In this document: positions 49,513-57,860 of the stretch, piece after piece
Position numbering within the stretch: the first letter of the stretch is position 1
Layout: each line of letters opens with the position of its first letter
Origin: Bacteroidaceae bacterium
Lineage (GTDB): Bacteria; Bacteroidota; Bacteroidia; Bacteroidales; Bacteroidaceae
DNA length: 64,000 bases
Direction of reading: 5' to 3'
NCBI GenBank assembly: GCA_017503645.1
Contig: JAFVSR010000063.1
Span: forward strand, 1 to 64,000
The notes under the pieces: generated by a model
The model's database searches: none
What the model saw: the letters and a program-made list of their open reading frames with translations, nothing else
Told to the model about the DNA's origin: nothing
Translations under genes and position numbers: made by a program

Positions 49513-50496
49513 TTACTTACCGGGGTTAACGTCGAGGAGTTCAACCACAAAGCAGAGAGCCTCGTTGGGGCCTATGTCGGCGCCGGCACCTCTCTCGCCG
49601 TATGCGAGTTCTGCGGGTATCCACAATGTGATTTTACCGCCTTTACCCACAAGCTGCAATCCCTCACCCCAGCCTTTGATTACTCTGTTAAGAGGGAAAT
49701 CTATGGGAGCGTTGCGCTTGTAGCTGCTGTCGAATACCTTGCCTGTGCGGGTTGTTCCCTCGTAGTGTACCTTTACCACGTCCTCGATAGATGTGGGTTT
49801 TGCGCTCATATCACCCTCTTTCTCTATCTTGTAGAGAAGGCCGCTTTCGGTCTTTTTAACACCGCTCTTTTTCTCTATCTTTGCAAGCCACTCTTGTGAT
49901 GCCTTTTTGTTCTGTGCGGGTATTTTTACGGTGAAATATTCTCTCATATATCTGTCGGCCTCTATGTTGCTCATAGGCGCTTTGCCATCGCGCACCTCGT
50001 TGATACCCTTCTCAATCCACACCATCTGCAAGGGGATGTTGTTTCTTGCAATGCCCAAACCGGCATCTGCACCAACGAATGCCGATGTAAGCAGGCGGGT
50101 GTGCTCGTCGGTGTAGAGGGGTGTGTTGCCTGTGGAGTCGGTCTTGGCAGCCTGTATCTGCTGTTGGCGCTCACGGCCGAATACCTTCAGATAGATGGCC
50201 TGCATATTTTCTTCCTTGATGGTGTCGGTGCCTACGACAACCTCCTCGCCCAATGCTATGTTTGAGAGGGTGGAGATGATGCAATCGGCATCGAGTTCAA
50301 GTTCCTTTACTATACCTTTGTCTATGAACAGTTGGTGGCCTATTGCCATACCATAGACATAGGAGATGCTGTCCATCTTGTTAAGACTACCTTTTGTGAT
50401 GGTAGCTGCGCTCTCGTTGCTGCTGCAAGAGATTGCTGCCACTGCCATAACGGCTGCGGCAATTGTGAATAATGCTTTTTTCATTTTTATTTTCAT
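49513..50496 (-). CDS. FKBP-type peptidyl-prolyl isomerase lipoprotein
   Basis: A 327-residue predicted lipoprotein (signal ending AISC, Cys 24). The N-terminal part (residues 38-200) matches the FKBP N-terminal dimerisation region, with ISYVYGMAIGHQLFIDKGIV; the C-terminal FKBP domain has VKVHYEGTTRTGKVFDSSYK, VIKGWGEGLQLVGKGGKITL and IPAELAYGERGAG, all standard. It catalyses proline isomerisation in the envelope. The start at 50496 shares one base with the stop of the kinase gene (TAATG), indicating coupled translation; an alternative ATG at 50484 also gives a good signal peptide. It is the last gene of ampG-kinase-FKBP. Confidence 0.92.
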   Translation of the reverse strand: MKIKMKKALFTIAAAVMAVAAISCSSNESAATITKGSLNKMDSISYVYGMAIGHQLFIDKGIVKELELDADCIISTLSNIALGEEVVVGTDTIKEENMQAIYLKVFGRERQQQIQAAKTDSTGNTPLYTDEHTRLLTSAFVGADAGLGIARNNIPLQMVWIEKGINEVRDGKAPMSNIEADRYMREYFTVKIPAQNKKASQEWLAKIEKKSGVKKTESGLLYKIEKEGDMSAKPTSIEDVVKVHYEGTTRTGKVFDSSYKRNAPIDFPLNRVIKGWGEGLQLVGKGGKITLWIPAELAYGERGAGADIGPNEALCFVVELLDVNPGK

Positions 50497-51332
50497 TAGT
50501 TTTTATGATACTCTATAAGTCCGTTTATGGGGCTCTCCACTATGTTGCCTATGGACAATCCCAGGCTTTCGGCGGTCTCTTTTATCTCTTGTGCGAAATT
50601 CACGCCTATGCTGCCTATTATGTGTATGGGCAACCAGGAACGGCGATAAACCATTGTGTTGCGCTGGAAGAATTGTGTGAAACAGTGCACCAGCAGGTTA
50701 TGTATTTCGGCGTTACTGCGGTTCTCGTAGAGGAATGGCGCAAAACTAGCCAGGAAACGGTTGGGCAGTGGTTCGTGATATACGCGTTCCAATATGTTTG
50801 CTACGGTGAGGTTGTATTGCTTCAGAAATTTTTCGCGCAACTTTGACGATAGTTGCTTCTTTATGCAGTCGCTCACAAGCTGGCGTCCCAGATGCGCGCC
50901 GCTGCCCTCATCGCCCAGTATGTAGCCAAGTGAAGGGGTATTGTCGGTAATATCCTTTCCGTCATAGAGGCAGGAATTTGAACCGGTGCCCAAAATGCAG
51001 GCAATGCCTTCGTCGTGCCCGCAAAGTGCCCGTGCAGCTGCAAGAAGGTCGCTGTGTATGTGTATGTCGCGTGTAGTGAATATCCTTTCAAGGGCAGTTT
51101 GCATTCGTCTGTTGGCATTCTCATAGGCACAGCCGGCACCATAAAAATATATGGTCTTTGGTGCTGTGGTATCTATGTTGCCATCGAGTTCCTTTGAAAG
51201 TGCGTTGTATATATCATCGGCACTCTGCAGAGTGGGGTTGAACCCTTGTGTCTTTACTCGGGTGATTATGCTGTTCCCATCGAACAGAACCCAATCGGTT
51301 TTGGTGGAGCCGCAGTCTGCTATCAATATCAT
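50496..51332 (-). CDS. BadF/BadG-type N-acetylglucosamine kinase
   Basis: A 278-residue ASKHA-fold kinase. The phosphate-1 motif is ADCGSTKTDWVLFDG at the N-terminus, CILGTGSNSCLYDGKDI lies near residue 112, and SLGYILGDEGSGAHLGRQLV holds the Gly-rich adenosine motif. This is the BadF/BadG/BcrA/BcrD ATPase branch that includes eukaryotic-type GlcNAc kinases. Being next to an AmpG-like muropeptide permease supports phosphorylation of GlcNAc from recycled wall. It starts 42 bases after ampG. Other amino sugars cannot be excluded. Confidence 0.85.
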   Translation of the reverse strand: MILIADCGSTKTDWVLFDGNSIITRVKTQGFNPTLQSADDIYNALSKELDGNIDTTAPKTIYFYGAGCAYENANRRMQTALERIFTTRDIHIHSDLLAAARALCGHDEGIACILGTGSNSCLYDGKDITDNTPSLGYILGDEGSGAHLGRQLVSDCIKKQLSSKLREKFLKQYNLTVANILERVYHEPLPNRFLASFAPFLYENRSNAEIHNLLVHCFTQFFQRNTMVYRRSWLPIHIIGSIGVNFAQEIKETAESLGLSIGNIVESPINGLIEYHKN

Positions 51333-51374
51333 ATTATATATCTTCTATAATTTTCCGCGAAGATACGTCTATTT

Positions 51375-52640
51375 TTATTTCTTTCCAAAGTCGGCATCGA
51401 TTTTTAGCATAGCCGATACTGCAAAAGTGGCTAAACAACATACCATCACCCACCAGAAGAAGAGCTCATATCCCAGTATCTGCTGTATGTAGCCGCTTAT
51501 CATTCCGGGGAGCATCATGCCAAGTGCCATAAATGCGGTGGATATTGCGTAGTGTGCTGTGGGGTATTTGCCTTGTGCAAAATAGATTAGGTATAGCATA
51601 TAGGCGGTGAAGCCGAACCCGTAACCCATCTGTTCTATGAATATGCAAAGGTCTATTATCGCTTGGCTGCTCGGTTGCGCCATACTCAGATATACATACA
51701 CAAGGTCGGGCAGTGAAATTGTCACAACCATAGGCCATAGCCAATATTTAAGTCCTTTCTTTGATATTGCTATGCCGCCGGCTATGCCACCTATTATGAG
51801 GCCTATTACGCCTATGGTGCCGTATGTGATGCCTATCTGCTCGGTAGATAGTCCCAGGCCGCCCGCCTCGCGGCTGTCGAGCAGGAATGGGTTCAGCAGT
51901 TTCACAAGTTGTGCCTCGGGCAGACGGAACAGCAACATAAATAGCACGGCGGTTACTATACCGGTTTTTTTGAAGTATGATACAAATATCTCCTTGAAGT
52001 CGGCTATGGCCTCCTTGAGACCGCTTATGCTGCGTGATACGTCGTTGGCGGGTGTGGGCAACGCCTTGGCGTGGTAGCCGCCAAGAAGCAGCATAATGGC
52101 AGCAGTGGCTGCAAATGTTATACTCCAAGCGGTTACTATGGAGCCTGTCTTTTTCTCGAGCAGGCCGGCTACGATTATGAGCACTCCTTGCCCGAATATG
52201 GTTGCTATGCGATAGAAGATGCTGCGTATCCCAGAAAAGAAGGATTGTTGCTCGCCTGTGAGCCCCAGCATATAGAAACCGTCGGCTGCAATGTCGTGCG
52301 TGGCCGAGCTGAATGCCATAAGCCAGAATATTGCAAGCGACCAACGGAAAAAGTCGTTCAATGGCAGAGTGAATGCCACGGCTGCAAGCATAGCGCCCAT
52401 TACCAGTTGCGTGCCAACAATCCACAGACGGCGTGTTTTGAGCATCTCCACGATGGGGCTCCAGAAGGGCTTTATCACCCACGGCAGGTAGAGCCAGCTT
52501 GTGTAGAGGGCTATGTGGGTGTTGCTCACGCCCATACGTTTGTATAGTATAACCGATATTACCGTTACGGCAAAGTAGGGGAGTCCTTCGGCGAAATAGA
52601 GGGTGGGTATCCAGCTCCAGCCGCTTTTGTTTTGTTGCAT
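51375..52640 (-). CDS. ampG: AmpG-like muropeptide MFS transporter
   Basis: A 421-residue inner-membrane permease with 12 predicted helices. It has the AmpG opening WIPTLYFAEGLPYFAVTVIS and LYKRMGVSNTHIALYTSWLY, the motif SATHDIAADGFYMLGL, and a C-terminal SGYIQQILGYELFFWWVM. AmpG brings GlcNAc-anhydroMurNAc peptides into the cytoplasm for recycling. The same operon encodes a GlcNAc-type kinase, which fits. It is transcribed from the -7 element at 52668-52675. Confidence 0.88.
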   Translation of the reverse strand: MQQNKSGWSWIPTLYFAEGLPYFAVTVISVILYKRMGVSNTHIALYTSWLYLPWVIKPFWSPIVEMLKTRRLWIVGTQLVMGAMLAAVAFTLPLNDFFRWSLAIFWLMAFSSATHDIAADGFYMLGLTGEQQSFFSGIRSIFYRIATIFGQGVLIIVAGLLEKKTGSIVTAWSITFAATAAIMLLLGGYHAKALPTPANDVSRSISGLKEAIADFKEIFVSYFKKTGIVTAVLFMLLFRLPEAQLVKLLNPFLLDSREAGGLGLSTEQIGITYGTIGVIGLIIGGIAGGIAISKKGLKYWLWPMVVTISLPDLVYVYLSMAQPSSQAIIDLCIFIEQMGYGFGFTAYMLYLIYFAQGKYPTAHYAISTAFMALGMMLPGMISGYIQQILGYELFFWWVMVCCLATFAVSAMLKIDADFGKK

Positions 52641-52667
52641 AGTGTGTATGTTTGTAAAAATCCTTTG

Positions 52668-52675
52668 CGAAGGTA
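52668..52675 (-). promoter_or_regulatory. -7 promoter element of ampG-kinase-FKBP
   Basis: The minus strand reads TACCTTCG, 27 bases upstream of the ampG ATG. Confidence 0.55.
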
Positions 52676-52706
52676 ACTTTTTTCCACTCGTGTGGCAACT
52701 ATTTAT

Positions 52707-52750
52707 ATCACAAAAAGCAGGTTCCCGTGCGGGAACCTGCTTTTTGTGAT
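52707..52750 (-). terminator. Intrinsic terminator of the LRR surface protein gene
   Basis: A 21-bp perfect stem (ATCACAAAAAGCAGGTTCCCG and its complement) with a 2-base loop lies 17 bases past the stop. Confidence 0.9.
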
Positions 52751-52766
52751 GATTATACGGTGCGGT

Positions 52767-55700
52767 TTACTCTATAACGATTTTTTTACCGTTAATAATG
52801 TATATGCCTTTTGTGGGGCTCACGGCAATGCGGCCGTTGAGGTCGTAATATACATCTTTTGCACCTTGGAAGGAGTCCTCTGCCTCAATGTCGTAGATGC
52901 CGGTGAAGTCCATTTCCACGATATTTGAGAATTTGCCCCAAGTGAGTCTTGCTGATGCTGCTTTATATGCGCTCAAAGAACCTGCAGGTATGTACAATGT
53001 TGCATTCGAACGTACGGTACCGGTGAATGTGCTTGTGCGGATTTTTGCCGGTGTTGTGCTGTTGGAATATATTTCTGTGATGTTGTTACAAGATGTAAAG
53101 GCAGCTTCTATAGTACTTACATTTTCAGGTATATATAATCTTGTGAGTGCGCTACATCCCTTAAATGCCGATGCTCCAATGGTGGTAACGCTGCCCGGTA
53201 TGTCGATGCTTGTGAGCGCAGAACATTCGCTGAATGTGTTTTCTTCAATTGTTTGCAGGTTGGCCGGAAGATTTACGCTTTCCAATGCAGTGCATCCGCT
53301 AAATGCCGATGCTCCAATGGTGGTAACGCTACTCGGGAAGTCTATGCTTGTGAGTGCTGTGCATCCGCTGAAAGCGCTTTCTTCAATTGTTTCCAGATTG
53401 TAAGGAATATTTACGCTTTCCAATGCTGTGCATCCCTCAAACGCCGATGCTCTGATGGTGGTAACGCTATTGGGGATGTCAATGCTTGCGAGTGTGGTGC
53501 AGCCGTTGAATGCCGATGAACCGATGTTTGTAATGCTATTGGGGATTGTAATGTTTGTTAGCGTGGTGTTGTAGATGAATGCCGCATTGCTAATTGCTGC
53601 AACATCAAATACTTCCCCGTTCACTTCAATAGACTCAGGAATCACGACATTGGAATCATTCCCCAAATATTTGTTTATGGCAACGGTGTTTTCTTCCCAA
53701 GAAACATACCCTTCCCACCCGGGCGCATATTCAAAGTCGCCTATTGTGTTTCTTGCAATGATATTAGAAAAATAACTCCGGTAATGGTCGTATGCTTCTA
53801 TAATTCCTTTGCCTATGCTTACAATCAAAGTGCTGCCACCTGTTATGAGTATGGAATTATCTTCTATGGCAGGTGGTGTGGTTGCGTGTGATATAAATGT
53901 GCAATCGTCGCCCAACTCTCTAAATGCATACTCTCCAATGTATGCAAGGCTTTGGGGCAAAACAACTGTGGTTAAGTTTCTGAAACTTGCGCCATCGGCA
54001 ATGCCTATGGTACCCTCATCTACATTGAGTGTCTCTTGTGCAAACTCTCCTTTGCTGCCTATGAGCCAGTTGTTCAAATATAGCAGCCCGTCGGCACAGT
54101 TGTTGTACCAAGCTGTGTTCTCAAATGCGTTACTGCCAATTTTTGTAATACCTTTGTGAAACTTTATTTCGGCAAGTGATGTGCAACCGTAAAATGTTTC
54201 ATTGTTTATTTGTGTAACATTGTCGGGGATGGTTATGCTTTTGAGCGATGTGCATCCATAAAAGGCCCCTGAACCAATTTCGGCTACACCGCTGCCAAAA
54301 TCAATGTTGGTGAGTGCGGTGCATCCGCCAAAGGCAGAATCTTCTATGCGTGAAATACTATTGGCTATTTCAATGCCTGTGAGGTGGGTGCACGATGCGA
54401 AAATTTCGTTGGCGATATTTTTTGTTCCCTCTTTTATGGTGATATCTCCCAAATTGTCGCCTTTGTAACCTACCAGCCAGTTGTCTATGTATAGAAGTTT
54501 GTCGGTGCAGTTGTTGTATATTGCTGTGTTGTCAAATGCTCCTTTGCCTATGTATGTCACGCTTTCGGGTATGTTTATTTCGCTCAATTCTGTGCAACCT
54601 GCAAAAGCTCCATTGTGTATATCTGTAACGCTGCCGGGCAACACCACTTTAGTGATGTTAGCGCCATTTATCTTTTCTCCATAAATTGCTTTTACTCCAT
54701 CGGGAATAATAAGTTCTCCGCTCTTTTCTTTTACGGGTTCTCCTGCAATGAGTACTTTGCAATCGCCATATAAATCGAGCGTGGAGTTGTACCAAGCGGC
54801 CTCGTTGGTGTAGTCTATTGTTTTAGGGCGTATGCGGGGTTCTACTGTTGTGAGGTCGGGAATACATAATGAATCTATCTCCAGCGTCTCGTATCTTGTG
54901 CCGGGAGGGCTATATGAGAAACGTGGTCCAAAGATGTCTTCAAGCGTGTTTACCCCCTCTTTTATGATGAGTTTTTTAAGGTGTGTGCAGCCTTGGAATA
55001 CTTCAATTTCCTCGGGGCAATTAAATTGACTCATACCGTTGTCTATTGTAGCCCAATTATAATTTTTGCAGATTGTAAGTTCTTCAAGGTTGTTACAACC
55101 GATAAATGCCGATCCTCCAATGGTTGCATCAAAGTCGGGGAGTTCGACTTTCTTAAGGTTTGTCATTCCTGAAAAGGATTCGGCTCTAATAACAATATGA
55201 CGCTCATTCTCGGGTGTGTTCTCATCGGGCTTTTCAAATGATATGCTCTCTGCCGAGCATCCTGCAAAATGGCAGGCTATAATGCGTATTCCTGCCGGTA
55301 TTACAAGGTTTACAATCTTTTCTCCATTAAGAACAAGGTCTTTGGGTGCATTGTATGTGCGGGCAAATCCTCCATATGTTTCCTCGGGCAGGCTGGATAT
55401 GAGGTTGAACAAAGGGTTTGCTGTGCAGCTTGCTGTGCTCACAAGGCCATTTGCAGCTGTTAAGGCGCCACTGAAGTCTATTTCGCACCAAGCCTTCAAA
55501 TCGCAGATGTTCACGGTTGTAATGGCTGTACACCCGCTGAATGCTCCACTGCCAATGCTCTTCAGGCTTTTAGGAATTGTAACCTCTTTTAATGCGCTGC
55601 AATTTGCAAAGGCAGTTACGCCAATGGTGGTTACACCTTCGGGAATTGAAACAGTGGTGAGATATTGGCAATTGTTAAATCCACCTTTTTTAATTGCAGT

Positions 55701-55910
55701 TACTTTGTATGTGACATCTTCGTAAGTGACTGTTGCGGGAATGTCGGCCACTTCGATGTATCTGTCAGTGGTTCCTGCCTCCACCATTAAGTTTGTTTCG
55801 TCGGTGATGATGTAAGTGATTCCATCAATCTCAAAATTTGCGGCAAAGGCCGTAATGTTAAATAGCAGCAATGCTGCTACAAACAGTTGCTTAAAGTAAA
55901 ATTTTGCCAT
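52767..55910 (-). CDS. BspA-type leucine-rich-repeat surface protein
   Basis: A 1047-residue exported protein with a signal peptide ending ITAFA-AN. Many LRR_5 (BspA/TpLRR) units of about 23 residues follow, for example AFSGCTALTSIDFPSSVTTI and AFEGCTALESVNIPYNLETI. Two longer spacer regions (around residues 330-400 and 690-760) divide the repeat blocks. The C-terminus reads VYYDLNGRIAVSPTKGIYII, a short domain common at the end of Bacteroidales secreted proteins and reminiscent of sorting or anchoring domains. BspA family members bind host proteins or other bacteria. It is a single-gene unit. The binding partner is unknown. Confidence 0.92.
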   Translation of the reverse strand: MAKFYFKQLFVAALLLFNITAFAANFEIDGITYIITDETNLMVEAGTTDRYIEVADIPATVTYEDVTYKVTAIKKGGFNNCQYLTTVSIPEGVTTIGVTAFANCSALKEVTIPKSLKSIGSGAFSGCTAITTVNICDLKAWCEIDFSGALTAANGLVSTASCTANPLFNLISSLPEETYGGFARTYNAPKDLVLNGEKIVNLVIPAGIRIIACHFAGCSAESISFEKPDENTPENERHIVIRAESFSGMTNLKKVELPDFDATIGGSAFIGCNNLEELTICKNYNWATIDNGMSQFNCPEEIEVFQGCTHLKKLIIKEGVNTLEDIFGPRFSYSPPGTRYETLEIDSLCIPDLTTVEPRIRPKTIDYTNEAAWYNSTLDLYGDCKVLIAGEPVKEKSGELIIPDGVKAIYGEKINGANITKVVLPGSVTDIHNGAFAGCTELSEINIPESVTYIGKGAFDNTAIYNNCTDKLLYIDNWLVGYKGDNLGDITIKEGTKNIANEIFASCTHLTGIEIANSISRIEDSAFGGCTALTNIDFGSGVAEIGSGAFYGCTSLKSITIPDNVTQINNETFYGCTSLAEIKFHKGITKIGSNAFENTAWYNNCADGLLYLNNWLIGSKGEFAQETLNVDEGTIGIADGASFRNLTTVVLPQSLAYIGEYAFRELGDDCTFISHATTPPAIEDNSILITGGSTLIVSIGKGIIEAYDHYRSYFSNIIARNTIGDFEYAPGWEGYVSWEENTVAINKYLGNDSNVVIPESIEVNGEVFDVAAISNAAFIYNTTLTNITIPNSITNIGSSAFNGCTTLASIDIPNSVTTIRASAFEGCTALESVNIPYNLETIEESAFSGCTALTSIDFPSSVTTIGASAFSGCTALESVNLPANLQTIEENTFSECSALTSIDIPGSVTTIGASAFKGCSALTRLYIPENVSTIEAAFTSCNNITEIYSNSTTPAKIRTSTFTGTVRSNATLYIPAGSLSAYKAASARLTWGKFSNIVEMDFTGIYDIEAEDSFQGAKDVYYDLNGRIAVSPTKGIYIINGKKIVIE

Positions 55911-55950
55911 AGTTACTTATTGTTTATAGTTTGTTTTATATGTTTCTTGA

Positions 55951-55958
55951 CAAAATTA
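55951..55958 (-). promoter_or_regulatory. -7 promoter element of the LRR protein gene
   Basis: The minus strand reads TAATTTTG, matching TAnnTTTG, about 40 bases before the ATG. Confidence 0.5.
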
Positions 55959-56019
55959 AGCTAAAATAATAGAAATCACCCCCCCATTTGTTAAATTGTG
56001 TTAAATACTTGGCGCAACT

Positions 56020-56072
56020 GCATAATAATAAAACGAGATGCGGTGCTGCCGCATCTCGTTTTATTATTATGC
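56020..56072 (-). terminator. Intrinsic terminator of gdhA
   Basis: A 24-bp perfect stem with GC-rich tip GAGATGCGG/CCGCATCTC and a 5-base loop; the lower stem is A/T-rich. It lies 46 bases past the gdhA stop. Confidence 0.85.
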
Positions 56073-56118
56073 TTTTATAGTGAACGCTCCTAAAGTAAGG
56101 TAGTTCTTGTATTCGCAA

Positions 56119-57453
56119 TTATACGATACCTTGTGCCATCATTGCTTTGGCTACTTTGAGGAAGCCGGCTACGTTGGCGCCCTTTACATAGTCGATGTAA
56201 CCATCCTCGCGTGTACCATACTTTACACAAGCCTGGTGTATGTTGTGCATAATCTCGTGAAGCATTTCGTCAACCTTGGCGCTGCTCCAGTTGATTTTTC
56301 CTGAGTTCTGGCTCATCTCGAGGCCCGATACAGATACACCACCTGCGTTGGATGCCTTGCCGGGAGCATAAAGTATTTTTGCCTCTTGGAATGTGTGGAT
56401 GGCTGCGGGTGTTGAGGGCATATTGGCACCTTCCGATACGGCAATGACACCATTTGCAACAAGTGTCTTGGCGTGATCGCCGTTTATTTCGTTCTGTGTT
56501 GCCGAGGGGAGTGCTATGTCGCCCTTCTCGCCCCAGGGTTTGGCATCGGCCACATATTTGCAACCATATTTGTCGGCATACTCCTTGATGCGGCCGCGGC
56601 GCACGTTCTTGAGCTCCATAATGAAGTCGAGTTTCTCACGTGTGATACCATCGGGGTCGTAGATGTAACCGTTGGAGTCGCTCATTGTAACAACCTTACC
56701 ACCGAGCTGGATGATTTTCTCCACTGTGTACTGTGCCACGTTGCCCGAACCTGATACAAGGCATACTTTGTCCTTTATGTCCAGGCCGCGTGTCTTTAAC
56801 ATCTCCTGCAGGAAGTAGATGTTTCCGTAACCTGTTGCTTCGGGGCGTATGAGTGAACCACCGAACTCCAAGCCCTTGCCTGTGAATACACCGTTGAACT
56901 GGCGTGTGAGTTTCTTGTACATACCGAACATATAACCAACCTCGCGGCCGCCAACGCCTATGTCGCCTGCGGGAACGTCCATATCGGGGCCTATGTTACG
57001 CCACAACTCGGTGATGAAGGCTTGGCAGAAACGCATAACCTCGGCATCGCTCTTGCCTTTGGGGTCGAAGTCGGAACCTCCTTTGGCGCCACCCATAGGA
57101 AGGGTGGTGAGTGAGTTTTTGAATGTCTGCTCAAAAGCGAGGTATTTGAGAATACCCACGTTTACAGAGGGATGGAAACGGATACCGCCTTTGTAGGGGC
57201 CTATGGCGTTGTTGTGCTGCACGCGGTAGCCGGTGTTCACCTGCACGTTGCCTTTGTCGTCGGTCCAGGTTACACGGAATGTGAATACTCTGTCGGGGAT
57301 GCAAAGGCGCTCGATGAGGTTGTTTGCCTCAAACTCGGGGTGTTTGTTGTACTCCTCCTCAATGGAGTTAAGCACCTCTTCTACTGCCTGAAAATACTCG
57401 GGCTCGTTGGGGAATCTCTTTTTTAGGTTCTCAAGTGTAGTTTCTACTTTCAT
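56119..57453 (-). CDS. gdhA: NADP-type glutamate dehydrogenase
   Basis: A 444-residue hexameric-type (GDH-1) enzyme forming glutamate from 2-oxoglutarate and ammonium. Clear signatures are IGPYKGGIRFHPSVNVGILK, TTLPMGGAKGGSDFDPKGKS with the catalytic Lys, VPAGDIGVGGREVGYMFGMY and CLVSGSGNVAQYTVEKIIQL, the Rossmann Gly motif. The length and the N-terminal NLKKRFPNEPEYFQAVEEV segment are those of NADP-linked forms, the main ammonium-assimilating route in Bacteroidales. It is monocistronic with a terminator downstream. Confidence 0.95.
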   Translation of the reverse strand: MKVETTLENLKKRFPNEPEYFQAVEEVLNSIEEEYNKHPEFEANNLIERLCIPDRVFTFRVTWTDDKGNVQVNTGYRVQHNNAIGPYKGGIRFHPSVNVGILKYLAFEQTFKNSLTTLPMGGAKGGSDFDPKGKSDAEVMRFCQAFITELWRNIGPDMDVPAGDIGVGGREVGYMFGMYKKLTRQFNGVFTGKGLEFGGSLIRPEATGYGNIYFLQEMLKTRGLDIKDKVCLVSGSGNVAQYTVEKIIQLGGKVVTMSDSNGYIYDPDGITREKLDFIMELKNVRRGRIKEYADKYGCKYVADAKPWGEKGDIALPSATQNEINGDHAKTLVANGVIAVSEGANMPSTPAAIHTFQEAKILYAPGKASNAGGVSVSGLEMSQNSGKINWSSAKVDEMLHEIMHNIHQACVKYGTREDGYIDYVKGANVAGFLKVAKAMMAQGIV

Positions 57454-57567
57454 ATTATTGCTTTTTTAATTTCTTCGTGGTATGCAGCTCGCGTTGCAAA
57501 CTGTCGGAAAAGTTAATAATTGTATAAATTCCTATCACAAATGACCGCTCTTTCTTTTGTGGTCGCG

Positions 57568-57575
57568 CAAAGTTA
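57568..57575 (-). promoter_or_regulatory. -7 promoter element of gdhA
   Basis: The minus strand reads TAACTTTG, giving a leader of about 110 bases. Confidence 0.55.
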
Positions 57576-57823
57576 ATGTATGATTTTGAAAAAATGAAGA
57601 AATGCAAGCGTTTTTTTGAAAAAACAAGAAAAAAGTTTGTTTTATCGTGAGTTTTCGGGCTGTTTTTCCAATAAAACGCGATAAAAAGAGCAATTTGTCT
57701 TAAAAATGCTGTTTGTTTTGACAAATGTGTGCCAAATGGCAGCTGCAGTTGTCATATTGATGTTTAATTGTCAATATTCATTAAATAAAATGCAAAGGGC
57801 TTCAGTTTTTGGTAAACTTAACG

Positions 57824-57831
57824 TATCTTCG
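57824..57831 (+). promoter_or_regulatory. -7 promoter element of the kinase-RapZ gene
   Basis: TATCTTCG lies 29 bases before the ATG at 57861. Confidence 0.55.
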
Positions 57832-57860
57832 CAAAAACGACTGTATAATATAAGGGTAAT

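Larger units (their letters stand above)
57454..57860. other. 407-base divergent intergenic region
   Basis: It separates gdhA (minus) from the kinase-RapZ gene (plus). It is AT-rich with several A and T runs. I see two promoter elements, TAACTTTG on the minus strand at 57568-57575 and TATCTTCG on the plus strand at 57824-57831, and no gene or stable hairpin. The space between them could hold nitrogen-responsive sites for gdhA, but I recognise none. Confidence 0.6.
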
